From positions 186,001-250,000 of the forward strand of contig NZ_OZ244925.1 in NCBI RefSeq assembly GCF_965221945.1: DNA of 64,000 nt, in the 5' to 3' direction. Source of the stretch: Poriferisodalis sp965221945 (GTDB lineage Bacteria > Actinomycetota > Acidimicrobiia > Acidimicrobiales > Poriferisodalaceae). Each line of letters begins with the position of its first letter. The stretch's first letter is position 1. A model generated the notes under the pieces. The model made no database searches. It was not told where the DNA came from and saw only the letters and a list, made by a program, of their open reading frames with translations. This document shows, in pieces, positions 33,917-42,624 of the stretch. The translations under genes were made by a program, and so were the position numbers.

Positions 33917-34501
33917 TCAGTAGTCGATGCCCTTCTTGGCCCGGATCCCTGCGTCGTAGGCGTGCTTGGTCTTGCGCATCTCGGTCACGGTGTCGGCGAG
34001 GTCAATCATCCAGCTGGGCGCGTCGCGCCCCGTCAGCACCAGGGACACGTGGGTGGGCCGGCTGCGGAACGTGGCCTCCACGTCGGCTGCGTCGATCCAG
34101 CCCCAGTTGAGCGGGTAGGTGATTTCGTCGAAGACGACCAGCCGGTGATCGCCCGCTGCCACAAGCGCCTTGCCGTGCTGCCACGCCTCGCGAGCCTCAG
34201 CCTCATCGCGGGTGAGGTCGTCGCTGTCCCAGGTGAATCCCTCACCTAGCGACCAGAAGTCGATGCCGAGCGGTTCGGCCATCATCTGCTCTCCGGTCAC
34301 CCAGTCATCGGACTTGAGGAACTGCACCACAGCGACTGGCCAGCCACGGGCGCGAGCTCTCATTGCTGTGCCGAACGCGGCCGAGGACTTGCCCTTGCCG
34401 TTGCCGGTATTCACCACAACGAGACTGCGAGCGGTGCGCAGGCCATCGGGCCGGGGGTCGTCGGTGGGCGGCGTGTCGGCGGATGTCGGGGAATCGGTCA
34501 T
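33917..34501 (-). CDS. cobO: Cob(I)yrinic acid a,c-diamide adenosyltransferase
   Basis: Adds the adenosyl group to corrinoid, making the coenzyme form of B12. 194 residues. Seen: the P-loop VVNTGNGKGKSSAAFG (about residues 28-43), WPVAVVQFLK, the Walker B-like LVVFDEITYPLNWGWID and LVLTGRDAP. It overlaps the ATP-binding gene by 4 bp and ends the riboswitch-controlled operon, so imported corrinoid is likely adenosylated for B12-dependent mutases such as the one at 42.6 kb. Confidence 0.94.
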   Translation of the reverse strand: MTDSPTSADTPPTDDPRPDGLRTARSLVVVNTGNGKGKSSAAFGTAMRARARGWPVAVVQFLKSDDWVTGEQMMAEPLGIDFWSLGEGFTWDSDDLTRDEAEAREAWQHGKALVAAGDHRLVVFDEITYPLNWGWIDAADVEATFRSRPTHVSLVLTGRDAPSWMIDLADTVTEMRKTKHAYDAGIRAKKGIDY

Positions 34502-35445
34502 CGGGTGCCTCCATTGGTGGGTACCCCTTCGATCGTCGAGTTCGGGGTCGAGTTGGTCGCGCTCGGGACGATCACGGGGCCGTCAGGGTCGTCGAGGATG
34601 CGAACCTTCGCATTGAAGTGCTCGGAGATGTTCGCAACGGTAAGCACCTCGGCCGGTGATCCGCACTGCGCGATCCGGCCGTCCGAGAGGATCGCGACCC
34701 GGTCGCCGTATCGGGCTGCGAGCGTGAGGTCGTGCAGCGTTGCAATGACGGTCAGCCCGTGCTCGCACCGCAACGCCTCGACGAGTTCGAGCACGTCCTG
34801 CTGATGTCCGAGGTCCAACGCTGTGGTCGGTTCGTCCAGCAGCAGAACGCCGGTCTGCTGGGCGAGCGCCCTCGCAAGCACGGCCCGCTGACGTTCACCT
34901 CCCGAGAGCGACTGGACAGTGCGCTCGCCGAAGCCACCTAGATCGAGCCGTTCCAGGACTTCGGCAACGATCCGGCGGTCGCCGGCGGTCTCCGCGGAGA
35001 ACACGCTTCGGTGAGGTGTGCGTCCGAGGAGTACGTAATCGGCGACGAGCATTCCCGGAGGGATCACCGGCGTCTGGGGAACGTAAGCCACATGGCGAGC
35101 ACGCGCGGCGCGGCGACGTTCTCCAATTCCGTTGATCTGGATCTTCCCGCGGAACGGCACCAGGCCCAACACCGCTCGAAGCATCGTGGTCTTGCCGGCG
35201 CCATTGGGCCCGATGATGTTCACCCACTCGCCTGCTGTAACGGTCAGATCGACACCGTCGAGCACCTGCGCGCCATCGAGGTTGACTTCCAGCGCTTGGA
35301 TCCTGACGGCGTGGCCCGGTGCAGCATCACCCACGACGCCCTCGGCGGGGCCCGGTGCAGCAGTGGGTACGGCACCGTCGGCGGGGGCCGCGGCGACGGG
35401 TGCCGTGGCTGGCGCAGTAGCGGGAGGCGCAGCAGCGGCGTCCAT
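34498..35445 (-). CDS. btuD: B12/iron-chelate type ABC transporter ATP-binding protein
   Basis: A 315-residue ATPase. Walker A GPNGAGKTTM, the Q-loop YVPQTP, the signature LSGGERQRAVLARAL, Walker B VLLLDEPTTALD and the H-loop ATLHDLTLA are all present. A Pro/Ala-rich N-terminal extension of about 50 residues is unusual. The ATG at 35445 follows GGGAGG and overlaps the permease stop. B12 as cargo is inferred from the riboswitch upstream and cobO downstream. Confidence 0.9.
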   Translation of the reverse strand: MDAAAAPPATAPATAPVAAAPADGAVPTAAPGPAEGVVGDAAPGHAVRIQALEVNLDGAQVLDGVDLTVTAGEWVNIIGPNGAGKTTMLRAVLGLVPFRGKIQINGIGERRRAARARHVAYVPQTPVIPPGMLVADYVLLGRTPHRSVFSAETAGDRRIVAEVLERLDLGGFGERTVQSLSGGERQRAVLARALAQQTGVLLLDEPTTALDLGHQQDVLELVEALRCEHGLTVIATLHDLTLAARYGDRVAILSDGRIAQCGSPAEVLTVANISEHFNAKVRILDDPDGPVIVPSATNSTPNSTIEGVPTNGGTR

Positions 35446-36524
35446 CACCAGACCTCCCGACGCGTCGTGCGCAAGACGAGCACGAAGAACGGCGCTCCCA
35501 GGAAGGCAGTGACGACCCCGATCGGCAATTCCGACGGCGACAGCACCGTGCGTGCCCCCAGGTCGGCGAGCACCATGAACGCCCCTCCGAACAGCACCGA
35601 GAGCGGCAGTACGACGCGGTTGCTGGCCCCGAACGCGAGCCGCACCGTGTGGGGCACGATGATGCCGACGAATCCGATCAAGCCGCTGACCGACACAGCC
35701 GCAGCTGCGGCCAGTGAGGCCGCGAGCACCACGATCAAGCGCACCTTTCGGGGTTCGATGCCGAGTGCGGCAGCCTCCTCGTCCCCGACCGCGAGCACGT
35801 CGAGCGCCCGGCGGTAACGGAGCACGACCGCGGTGGTCAGCACGAAGTACGGGAGCATCAGTGCCGGTTCCGACCATCCCGAGGTCGCGATGCGGCCCAG
35901 GATCCAGGCGAAGATCTTGCGAAAGGCATCGCTGTTGGCCTGCAAGACGTAGGTCTGGCATGCCGTCAGGAAGCTGGCTACGGCGATTCCGGCCAGGATC
36001 AGCGACGCCGTCGAGCGGCCGCCGAGGTGTCCTGCGGCGTAGGACACCGTCACGGCGATGAGCCCTCCGGCGAATGCGGCGAGCGGCACTGGGTCCAGAG
36101 CGCCGGCGCCGTCGCCGAGGTTGTTGGTGATGGCAATGGTCGCGCCGAGGCCAGCGCCTGCAGCGATGCCCAGCAGGTACGGGTCAGCGAGCGGGTTGCG
36201 GAACGCGGCCTGGTAGGTCGCGCCGCTCATCGAAAGCGTGGCGCCTACGAGCAGGCCGAGCACAACACGGGGAAGGCGAATCTCCCGCACGATCGCTGCG
36301 TGTGCCGAGCTCAGCCCAGAGTCGAACGTGAGGCCGGGCAGCGCGTCGAACAGCTCCAGTACCGCCCGGTGAACAGGGATTCCGGCCGGGCCAATCGTCA
36401 GTCCCGCGGTCACGGCAATCGCAACCGCCGCAAGCCCCGCGATGAGCGCTGCGGGCCGCAGACCCGACGGCCGAAGCGTTGCCTCGGTCACCTCAGGGGC
36501 GAGCGACATGGGTGAGCCGGCCAT
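35445..36524 (-). CDS. btuC: FecCD-family permease, probable B12 transporter
   Basis: A 359-residue membrane protein with about ten transmembrane segments. Seen: VHRAVLELFDALPG, the RLPRVVLGLLVGATLSMSGATYQ opening of the family, NPLADPYLLGI, and GEEAAALGIEP-like coupling segment (DEEAAALGIEPRKVR) facing the ATPase. SGLIGFVGIIVPHTVR is also typical. ATG at 36524, 12 nt after the binding-protein stop; the frame also opens at a TTG at 36536. Confidence 0.92.
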   Translation of the reverse strand: MAGSPMSLAPEVTEATLRPSGLRPAALIAGLAAVAIAVTAGLTIGPAGIPVHRAVLELFDALPGLTFDSGLSSAHAAIVREIRLPRVVLGLLVGATLSMSGATYQAAFRNPLADPYLLGIAAGAGLGATIAITNNLGDGAGALDPVPLAAFAGGLIAVTVSYAAGHLGGRSTASLILAGIAVASFLTACQTYVLQANSDAFRKIFAWILGRIATSGWSEPALMLPYFVLTTAVVLRYRRALDVLAVGDEEAAALGIEPRKVRLIVVLAASLAAAAAVSVSGLIGFVGIIVPHTVRLAFGASNRVVLPLSVLFGGAFMVLADLGARTVLSPSELPIGVVTAFLGAPFFVLVLRTTRREVW

Positions 36525-36536
36525 GTCCAGTACCAA

Positions 36537-37433
36537 TCAGCTCGCCGCGCCGATATCTCGGAGCACGTCGGAGATGGCGGCGATGAAGTCCACCAGGCGG
36601 GGTCCCCACCTCGAGGCAATGTCGTCGCTGAGTTCCACAACCCTGCCCGTCTGCACGGCTGTGAGTTCGTCCCAGCCGGGGCGTGCAGCGACGGTCGCAG
36701 CGTTCTGGTCGCAGCACAGCGTGTCGGCCAGGAAGATCACGTCGGGGTTGGCATCCACCAGGTACTCGTCGCTGAGCTGTGGGTAGCCGTAGGAGGTGCC
36801 GTCGGCGTCTGCCCGATCGGCGACGTTCTCAAGCCCGAACAATCCATAGACCTGGCCGATGAACGTGCCGCTCGTGACGGTGTAGAGGGTGTTGTCGAGC
36901 TCGTGGTAGTAGCTCAGACCCGATGCGTCAGGCGCAGCTGCAACCAAGTCTGCGATCTGAGCCCCCATGTCGGCGGCGAGCTGAGCCGCCTCGTCGACCT
37001 GACCGGTGACTTCGCCGAACTCGGCAATCTGGGCGTACACGTCGTCGAATACGAACGGCGCGTCATGCGCGAGCACGGCAATGCCCAGCGCTTCGAGACC
37101 GGCGATGAGATCGCCGTTGGTCTGCAGCACCACGAGATCAGGCTCGTACGCGGCAATGGCCTCGACGTTCGGGTTCCAGCCATCCAGGTCGGTCACCGGG
37201 GCCTCAGGCGGGTAGTACGAGAACTGGTCGACGGCCACGACGCGGTCGCCGGCGCCGATGGCAAACAGGATCTCGGTGCCCACGGGCGAGATCGAGACGA
37301 TTCGCAGGAATTCGCGGTCCTCTTCAGATTCCGTGTCGCTGCCGGTGCAAGCGGCCGCAACGGTGGCGAGCGCGAGCACTGCCGACAACAGCCTCCGCGG
37401 CAGCGAGGCTCGTTTGGTCACAGGGCGGTTCAA
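36537..37433 (-). CDS. btuF: Substrate-binding lipoprotein, B12 type
   Basis: A 298-residue periplasmic-binding lipoprotein. The TTG at 37433 is preferred: it has AAGGGAG 6-7 nt upstream and yields MNRPVTKRASLPRR, a hydrophobic run and lipobox VAAAC. The mature part reads RIVSISPVGTEILFAIGAGDRVVAVD and VEAIAAYEPDLVVLQ, the class III binding-protein pattern. Riboswitch and cobO context support corrinoid rather than siderophore. Confidence 0.88.
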   Translation of the reverse strand: MNRPVTKRASLPRRLLSAVLALATVAAACTGSDTESEEDREFLRIVSISPVGTEILFAIGAGDRVVAVDQFSYYPPEAPVTDLDGWNPNVEAIAAYEPDLVVLQTNGDLIAGLEALGIAVLAHDAPFVFDDVYAQIAEFGEVTGQVDEAAQLAADMGAQIADLVAAAPDASGLSYYHELDNTLYTVTSGTFIGQVYGLFGLENVADRADADGTSYGYPQLSDEYLVDANPDVIFLADTLCCDQNAATVAARPGWDELTAVQTGRVVELSDDIASRWGPRLVDFIAAISDVLRDIGAAS

Positions 37434-37519
37434 GGTGTTCTCCCTTCTGCTCGAGTTCGGCGCCGAGCAGCGGGAGCACCCACCGCACGAGCCGCTCCTT
37501 CCTCGAGGAATCGGTTCGC

Positions 37520-37640
37520 GAGATGGCGGTCGGGAGGCGATCGGACTCGTCCCCCGAAGGGGCATCACCGTTGCGGGACAGTGCCGGGATCTCACCGGCT
37601 TCGCTCACGACAACCAGGCGGAAGCCTAGCGCCCGCCGGG
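37520..37640 (-). promoter_or_regulatory. Cobalamin riboswitch
   Basis: On the minus strand the conserved core reads GAAGCCGGTGAGATCCCGGC, then ACTGTCCCGCAACGGTGA, a CCCC-TTCG-GGGG hairpin and the B12-box-like ACGAGTCCGATCGCC. This is the standard order for AdoCbl-sensing switches, which reduce expression when B12 is plentiful. It lies about 90-200 nt before btuF. The expression platform, between the core and the TTG, was not resolved. Confidence 0.9.
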
Positions 37641-37660
37641 GCGCTGGCTTGAGGGTCGGA

Positions 37661-38065
37661 CTAGCGGGACGGGCTCGGCGACTTCGGCGGCGTGGAGCGC
37701 AACAGACGCCAGTAACTCACCGCATTCGGGACCGTCAAGGCCAGCAGCATCACGAAGTTGACACGGCCGTCGATGCCAGACGGGTACACCGGCTCCACGA
37801 GATAGTGCGAGATGAAGCCGGTCTCGTACGGCTCCCGTCCGGCTCGGCGCAGGAACCATTTCTCCCACGCGGTCAACGGGCATTCCGAGCCGGTGATATT
37901 GACCACGCTCGCCGCGCCGATTGCCCCCAGGTGCCACTTCATCAGCTTTGGCCAGCGCCTGGCCCCCAACCCGCCGACCAGCAAGAACACGATGTAGGCC
38001 AAGTGCGACGAGGCCACGAGGCGCGCCAGCCCGACAGCGACCATCACCGCGACGCTACCCCGCAT
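37661..38065 (-). CDS. DUF2784 membrane protein
   Basis: A 134-residue protein with three or four transmembrane segments. SSHLAYIVFLLVGG opens the first pair, and ITGSECPLTAWEKWFLRR is the diagnostic DUF2784 motif, followed by YETGFISHYLVEPVYP. Function unknown. It is directly upstream of the riboswitch and on the same strand, so it may be transcribed separately. Divergent from pncB. Confidence 0.85.
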   Translation of the reverse strand: MRGSVAVMVAVGLARLVASSHLAYIVFLLVGGLGARRWPKLMKWHLGAIGAASVVNITGSECPLTAWEKWFLRRAGREPYETGFISHYLVEPVYPSGIDGRVNFVMLLALTVPNAVSYWRLLRSTPPKSPSPSR

Positions 38066-38137
38066 GCTCTCGCGCCTCGCAGCCGGCCGCGCAGTGTCAG
38101 CGAGTGCGGCTGGGGCTCGAGAAGGCAGACTTACCGA

Positions 38138-39448
38138 ATGGGCACGGCAATGATGACCGACCTGTACGAGCTGACCATGCTCGATGCGGCCCTGCAGTCG
38201 GGGGTTGCGTCACGACGCGCGTGCTTTGAAGTATTCGCCCGGCGACTGCCCCCCGGCCGTGGCTACGGTGTTGTGGCTGGCCCGGGGCGCCTGGCCAAGC
38301 TGCTGGCCGACTACCGATTCGAGCCTGACGATCTGGACTACCTGGCGGGCCTGGGACGCTTCAGCGACGGCCTGCTCAACCACCTCGCCACTCTCCGCTT
38401 CGATGGCGACGTCTGGAGCTACCGCGAGGGCGACTTCTACGTGCCCGGCAGCCCGGTGCTGCGGGTGGACGCTTCTTTCGGTGCAGCGTTGTTGGTGGAG
38501 ACGCTGGTGCTGTCGGTGCTGAATCACGACTGCGCTGTGGCCTCGGCGGCGGCCCGGATGCACGATGCAGCGGTCGGACGTCACCTCATCGAGATGGGTG
38601 GCCGCCGTACGCACGAGCTGGCAGCGGTGGCGGCTGCACGCGCCGCCTGGCTGGTCGGCTTCGACGCCACCTCCAACCTGTTGGCCGGCACGCAGTTCGG
38701 TATCCCGACCGCTGGCACGGCGGCGCACGCTTTCACTCTTGCGCACCACGACGAGGAAGCCGCATTCGATGCGCAGATGCGCGCTCACGGACTCGAGACA
38801 ACGCTGCTCATCGACACCTATGACCTGCGCACAGGCCTGGAGCGTGGTCTGGCTGCGGCGAAACGGCTCGGCGGGGTGCCCGGTGCCGTGCGGATCGACT
38901 CGGGCGACCTGACCGTGGAGGTGCCGCGAGTCCGGCACTGGCTTGACGATGCAGGTGCCGAAGCGACCCGCATCGTGGTCTCGGGCGACCTCGACGAGTA
39001 CCGCATCGCCGCCCTGGCGGATCTGCCGGTTGACGGCTACGGCGTAGGCACCCAGCTCGTGGTGGGTTCCGGACATGCCACCGCCGGCATGGTGTACAAG
39101 GCGGTCGCCATTGCTCGGCACTCGGGTACCTTCGAACCGGTCGTGCCGGTGCACAAGGAGTCAGAGGGAAAGGCCACCCGCGGCGGGGTGGTGCGGCCGT
39201 ACCGCGTGCTGCAGGACGGCATTGCGACAGCTGAGGTACTGGTTGAGCGTGACCGTCCGGGCCCGGCCGACAGCCGGCCATTGCATGTGCCGCTCGTGCG
39301 GGATGGGCGGGCTGTCTATCCCTACTCGCTCAGTCGGGACCGCCCCTTCCACCAGCGAGTGCGTGCCGAACTGCCGGAATCGATGCGCAGCCTCGACGGC
39401 GCTCCAGCTTTCGAGGCCGAAGTCGTCGCCGAAACGGGCCTGAACTAG
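38138..39448 (+). CDS. pncB: Nicotinate phosphoribosyltransferase
   Basis: Converts nicotinate and PRPP to nicotinate mononucleotide (NAD salvage). Seen: MMTDLYELTMLDAAL at the N-terminus, FEVFARRLPPGRGYGVVAG, the histidine/phosphate segment GGRRTHELAAVAAARAA, LLIDTYDLRTGLER and AVRIDSGDL for PRPP binding, and GYGVGTQLVV near the C-terminus. 436 residues is normal. The start at 38138 is chosen because upstream in-frame sequence overlaps the DUF2784 gene; an ATG at 38153 is also possible. Confidence 0.93.
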   Translation: MGTAMMTDLYELTMLDAALQSGVASRRACFEVFARRLPPGRGYGVVAGPGRLAKLLADYRFEPDDLDYLAGLGRFSDGLLNHLATLRFDGDVWSYREGDFYVPGSPVLRVDASFGAALLVETLVLSVLNHDCAVASAAARMHDAAVGRHLIEMGGRRTHELAAVAAARAAWLVGFDATSNLLAGTQFGIPTAGTAAHAFTLAHHDEEAAFDAQMRAHGLETTLLIDTYDLRTGLERGLAAAKRLGGVPGAVRIDSGDLTVEVPRVRHWLDDAGAEATRIVVSGDLDEYRIAALADLPVDGYGVGTQLVVGSGHATAGMVYKAVAIARHSGTFEPVVPVHKESEGKATRGGVVRPYRVLQDGIATAEVLVERDRPGPADSRPLHVPLVRDGRAVYPYSLSRDRPFHQRVRAELPESMRSLDGAPAFEAEVVAETGLN

Positions 39449-39512
39449 CGGCGAGACCTCACGGACCAAGCGAGCAGGCAGCGAATCTGCTGACCGAGCC
39501 GGTCGGTCTCGA

Positions 39513-39559
39513 TTCTGTGCGCAGAAATGCCGCCTCAGACGGCAAATCTGCGCAAAGAA
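39513..39559. repeat. Dispersed palindromic repeat, copy 3
   Basis: GCGCAGAAATGCCG (39520-39533) and CGGCAAATCTGCGC (39540-39553) form an imperfect hairpin. It sits between the convergent ends of pncB and the peroxiredoxin gene, where it could act as a two-way terminator. Confidence 0.8.
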
Positions 39560-39574
39560 GGAGCGTCCCCCAGG

Positions 39575-40237
39575 TCAGGTGCCTGGCTGCGGCACCAGGC
39601 GCAGGTACGGAAGCGGTGCCTCCCAGCCGTCGGGGTACTTCTCGGCGGCGGCTTCGTTCGATACAGCGGGAACGATGATGACGTTCTCGCCCTGCTGCCA
39701 GTTGGCAGGCGTGGCGACCTGCTCGGCAGCAGTGAGCTGGCACGAGTCGAGCAGACGCAGGATCTCAGCGAAGTTGCGACCGGTCGTCATCGGGTAGGTG
39801 AGCGACGCCTTGATCTTCTTGTCCGGACCGATGATGAACACCGTGCGAGCCGTGGCGTTGTCGGCAGCCGTGCGGCCCTTGGAGGTATCGCCGGAATCGG
39901 CGGGAAGCATGTCATAGAGCTTCACCACACTGAGCTCGGGATCGCCGATCAGCGGGTAGTTGACCTCGTGGCCAGTGGCCGATGCGATGTCGGCCTTCCA
40001 ACCCTGGTGATCGCTCACACCGTCGACGCTGATGCCGATGATCTTGCAGTTGCGTGCGGCGAAGTCGTCGTTCAGGCCGGCGACGGCGCCCAACTCGGTT
40101 GTGCACACCGGGGTGAAGTCCTTCGGATGGGAAAAGAGCAGCGCCCATCCATCGCCGATCCAGTCGTGGAATTTGATCTCCCCATCGGTGGTGCTGGCGG
40201 TGAAATCAGGAGCAGTGTCATTGAGGCGTAGTGCCAT
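39575..40237 (-). CDS. Peroxiredoxin, Prx6 (1-Cys-like) group
   Basis: A 220-residue thiol peroxidase that reduces H2O2 and organic peroxides. Peroxidatic Cys45 lies in HPKDFTPVCTTELG. The long C-terminal half with YPMTTGRNFAEILRLLDS and the second motif TPANWQQGENVIIVP mark the Prx6 group. ATG at 40237 has GGAGGAAAAAC directly upstream. It likely draws electrons from mycothiol or a thioredoxin. Convergent with pncB. Confidence 0.94.
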   Translation of the reverse strand: MALRLNDTAPDFTASTTDGEIKFHDWIGDGWALLFSHPKDFTPVCTTELGAVAGLNDDFAARNCKIIGISVDGVSDHQGWKADIASATGHEVNYPLIGDPELSVVKLYDMLPADSGDTSKGRTAADNATARTVFIIGPDKKIKASLTYPMTTGRNFAEILRLLDSCQLTAAEQVATPANWQQGENVIIVPAVSNEAAAEKYPDGWEAPLPYLRLVPQPGT

Positions 40238-40378
40238 GTTTTTCCTCCGGCAAAAGGCGTGCCTCCGACGGCACGAACCGTTGGGCACAGGTTAGCCGTC
40301 TTAGGCGACAAATCCGACCTGATTAGTCAGGAATTCATCGGGCGATCAGCCGTCCGCCGTCGACCCGAGTGCCTCCGC

Positions 40379-41605
40379 TCAGCAGCAGTCCCGTATCGGG
40401 GTGCCGTCGGCGTGGTGGTAGTGGACAGTGGGTCGTTCGTTGAGCGCCCGGTTGCCTGTCGGCGCTTGCGTCGTTGTGAAGACCCCGGCGGCTGCACCCA
40501 GTTCCAGTGCGCGTTCCACGTCCACGACCCGGGGCCCGCAGCGCCGCACCTCCGCAGATGCAACGTCATCGGCGTCGATCGTGTGCTCCCGGTCGCCGTC
40601 GAGCGAAAGGACGGTCGGCCCGCGAAGCTCCACCGGAACTCCCAGGGGGACCTCACGATGGTCGAGCACAGAAACCGTGCGGTACAGCCCGGGCGCCAGC
40701 GCCACCCGCATCGGCTGTCCACCTGGACCGCACTCCACCAGCACGCCGGCGTCTTCATCAAATGAACACGGCCGCAGCAGCCCTGCGAGCGAGCTCAGGC
40801 CGATGCTCGCAGGGTGGGCACGCGACACCAGCACCTGCCGGATCAGCGCTCCGTCGGCGGGCATCCGGTTGCCGACGAAGTCGTCGGCCAGCGTCACCGC
40901 GTCAATGAGCGCGATGTCCGTCGAGCTTCCCGAGAGTTCGATGGCAATGAGCTTTGAGCGGGGGGCACAGTCGGCGGCATCCACGACGCCGCTCGCGACG
41001 AGCCCCGCGGCGGCCCCAGCGACCGTCGGCTCGGTGAGGCTGGGGAACACATTGTTGGTGCCGGTGGACATCGGCACGAGCGTTGCCTCGGGCCACACCG
41101 CCGAGACGGTGCGATTCGTCCCGTCACCGCCCAGCGTCACCAGCACGCCGACGTCGCGGGCTCGCATTGCCTCGACGGCACGCACGGTGTCGGACGGCGA
41201 GACGGTCGCGCCCACGTCCACGATCTCGATTTCGGCATCGATGCGCAGGTCAGCGAGGGCCCCGGTGGCGATTCCGAACGGCTCGGCCATGGCCACGATG
41301 CGCGTGGCCCCGGCGGTCACTGCGCCGATCACCGCCCGGGCGATCCGGTTGCGCTTGTCCTCGGTCGTCGACACGGCCCCGCGCGCCGCCACGCGGCGAA
41401 CGTCGCGCCCCGAAACCGGGTTTGCGATGATCCCGACCGTGCCGTTAACCGAGCCTCGGCCCCTGCGGGCATAGTGCTCTAGGACCGGGGTGATGTCGCC
41501 GGTCCGGTCTACTTCCTCCCACGCGCGAGCGAGCCGCTCCCCGTCGGCGCCGGTGGCGAAGGGGATCGGCAGGGTGAAGCGTTCGAGGTCGGGTTCGGGC
41601 GCCAT
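40379..41605 (-). CDS. ATP-NAD kinase/AcoX-like protein
   Basis: A 408-residue protein of the diacylglycerol-kinase/NAD-kinase fold. IIANPVSGRDVRR opens the domain and LVTLGGDGTNRTVSAVW is the GGDGT nucleotide motif, followed by MSTGTNNVFPS. The overall layout resembles AcoX, a protein of acetoin-catabolism clusters whose reaction is unsettled. No acetoin genes lie nearby. A TAGCGT box (41615-41620, minus strand) stands 9 nt before the ATG. Confidence 0.82.
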   Translation of the reverse strand: MAPEPDLERFTLPIPFATGADGERLARAWEEVDRTGDITPVLEHYARRGRGSVNGTVGIIANPVSGRDVRRVAARGAVSTTEDKRNRIARAVIGAVTAGATRIVAMAEPFGIATGALADLRIDAEIEIVDVGATVSPSDTVRAVEAMRARDVGVLVTLGGDGTNRTVSAVWPEATLVPMSTGTNNVFPSLTEPTVAGAAAGLVASGVVDAADCAPRSKLIAIELSGSSTDIALIDAVTLADDFVGNRMPADGALIRQVLVSRAHPASIGLSSLAGLLRPCSFDEDAGVLVECGPGGQPMRVALAPGLYRTVSVLDHREVPLGVPVELRGPTVLSLDGDREHTIDADDVASAEVRRCGPRVVDVERALELGAAAGVFTTTQAPTGNRALNERPTVHYHHADGTPIRDCC

Positions 41606-41674
41606 CGCCTGCCGACGCTAACCACCCGCGCTGCCTGACTGCCGCGCGGCGCTCCGAACTGTTGTACTTGGGTC

Positions 41675-42517
41675 ATGGCCGGTGGAATCGAGAATGAGAG
41701 CCACAGTCCACCCGGACAGCGCACGTGGTCGCCCGCAGCACTGACCATCGCGGGTGCAGATTCCTCCGGCGGTGCGGGCCTCGCGGCCGATCTGCGGGCG
41801 TTCGCGGCGTCGGGCGTGCACGGAGCGTTCGCCCTGACGCTGGTCTCGGCACAGAACACCGCAGAGTTTCGAGCGGCACAGCCCGTCGATGCCGAGTTGG
41901 TGGCGACGCAGATTCACACAGTGCTCGACGACATGCCGATAGCGGCGTCCAAGACGGGCCTCTTGCTCACTGCCGAGACGATCGCGGTTGTGGCATCAAT
42001 CGCCGCCCGGCGCCTACCTCAATTGGTAGTGGATCCGGTGCTCGTCAATGGGGCCGGCGAGCCGATGCTCACCCCCGATGCTGAACGATCGGTGGTAACT
42101 CGGCTCCTGCCGTGCGCGCGTGTTGTGACACCCAACCATCTCGAGGCGGGGCGGCTGGTGGGGAAAGATCTTCCCGGCGAGCCTGAGGCGTGGATCGAAG
42201 CGGCCCACGAGCTCGCGGCTGCGGGTCCCGAAGCCGTCATCGTCACCGGCGGCCGTCTCCGAGATGGGGCCACCGTCACCGACGTTGTGGTCCTCAACGG
42301 CAGCGTCCGGCTGCTGTCGGCCCCGCGCATCGAGACCCGCAATGTCCGAGGGTCGGGCGACATCTTCTCGGCCGCAATCTGCGCTGAGCTGGCGAAGGGT
42401 ACTGACCTTGATTCAGCTATCGATCGCGCTCACACCCTGACGACACGCGCTATCGCAGCTTCAGCGACTCGCCAGCTCGGCGGCGGCCAAGGACCTGTCG
42501 ACCCGTTCGCTGTGTGA
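41675..42517 (+). CDS. thiD: Hydroxymethylpyrimidine/phosphomethylpyrimidine kinase
   Basis: Phosphorylates HMP and HMP-P in thiamine biosynthesis. 280 residues. Seen: TIAGADSSGGAGLAADLRAF, a substrate-specificity start typical of ThiD; ALTLVSAQNT; VVDPVLVNGAGEPML; VTPNHLEAGRLVG; and NVRGSGDIFSAAI where GSGD carries the catalytic Asp. No other thi genes are near, so it may serve salvage. Divergent from the AcoX-like gene. Confidence 0.92.
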   Translation: MAGGIENESHSPPGQRTWSPAALTIAGADSSGGAGLAADLRAFAASGVHGAFALTLVSAQNTAEFRAAQPVDAELVATQIHTVLDDMPIAASKTGLLLTAETIAVVASIAARRLPQLVVDPVLVNGAGEPMLTPDAERSVVTRLLPCARVVTPNHLEAGRLVGKDLPGEPEAWIEAAHELAAAGPEAVIVTGGRLRDGATVTDVVVLNGSVRLLSAPRIETRNVRGSGDIFSAAICAELAKGTDLDSAIDRAHTLTTRAIAASATRQLGGGQGPVDPFAV

Positions 42518-42624
42518 GGCCGGACCGGTTCAGACCCGTCTGCGTACACTGCGAACGCTGTACGTGACGTCGTTCTTGAGCTCGTCTCAGCGGCGGCGAG
42601 GCCGCACACCCCAGGAGGCACCCG

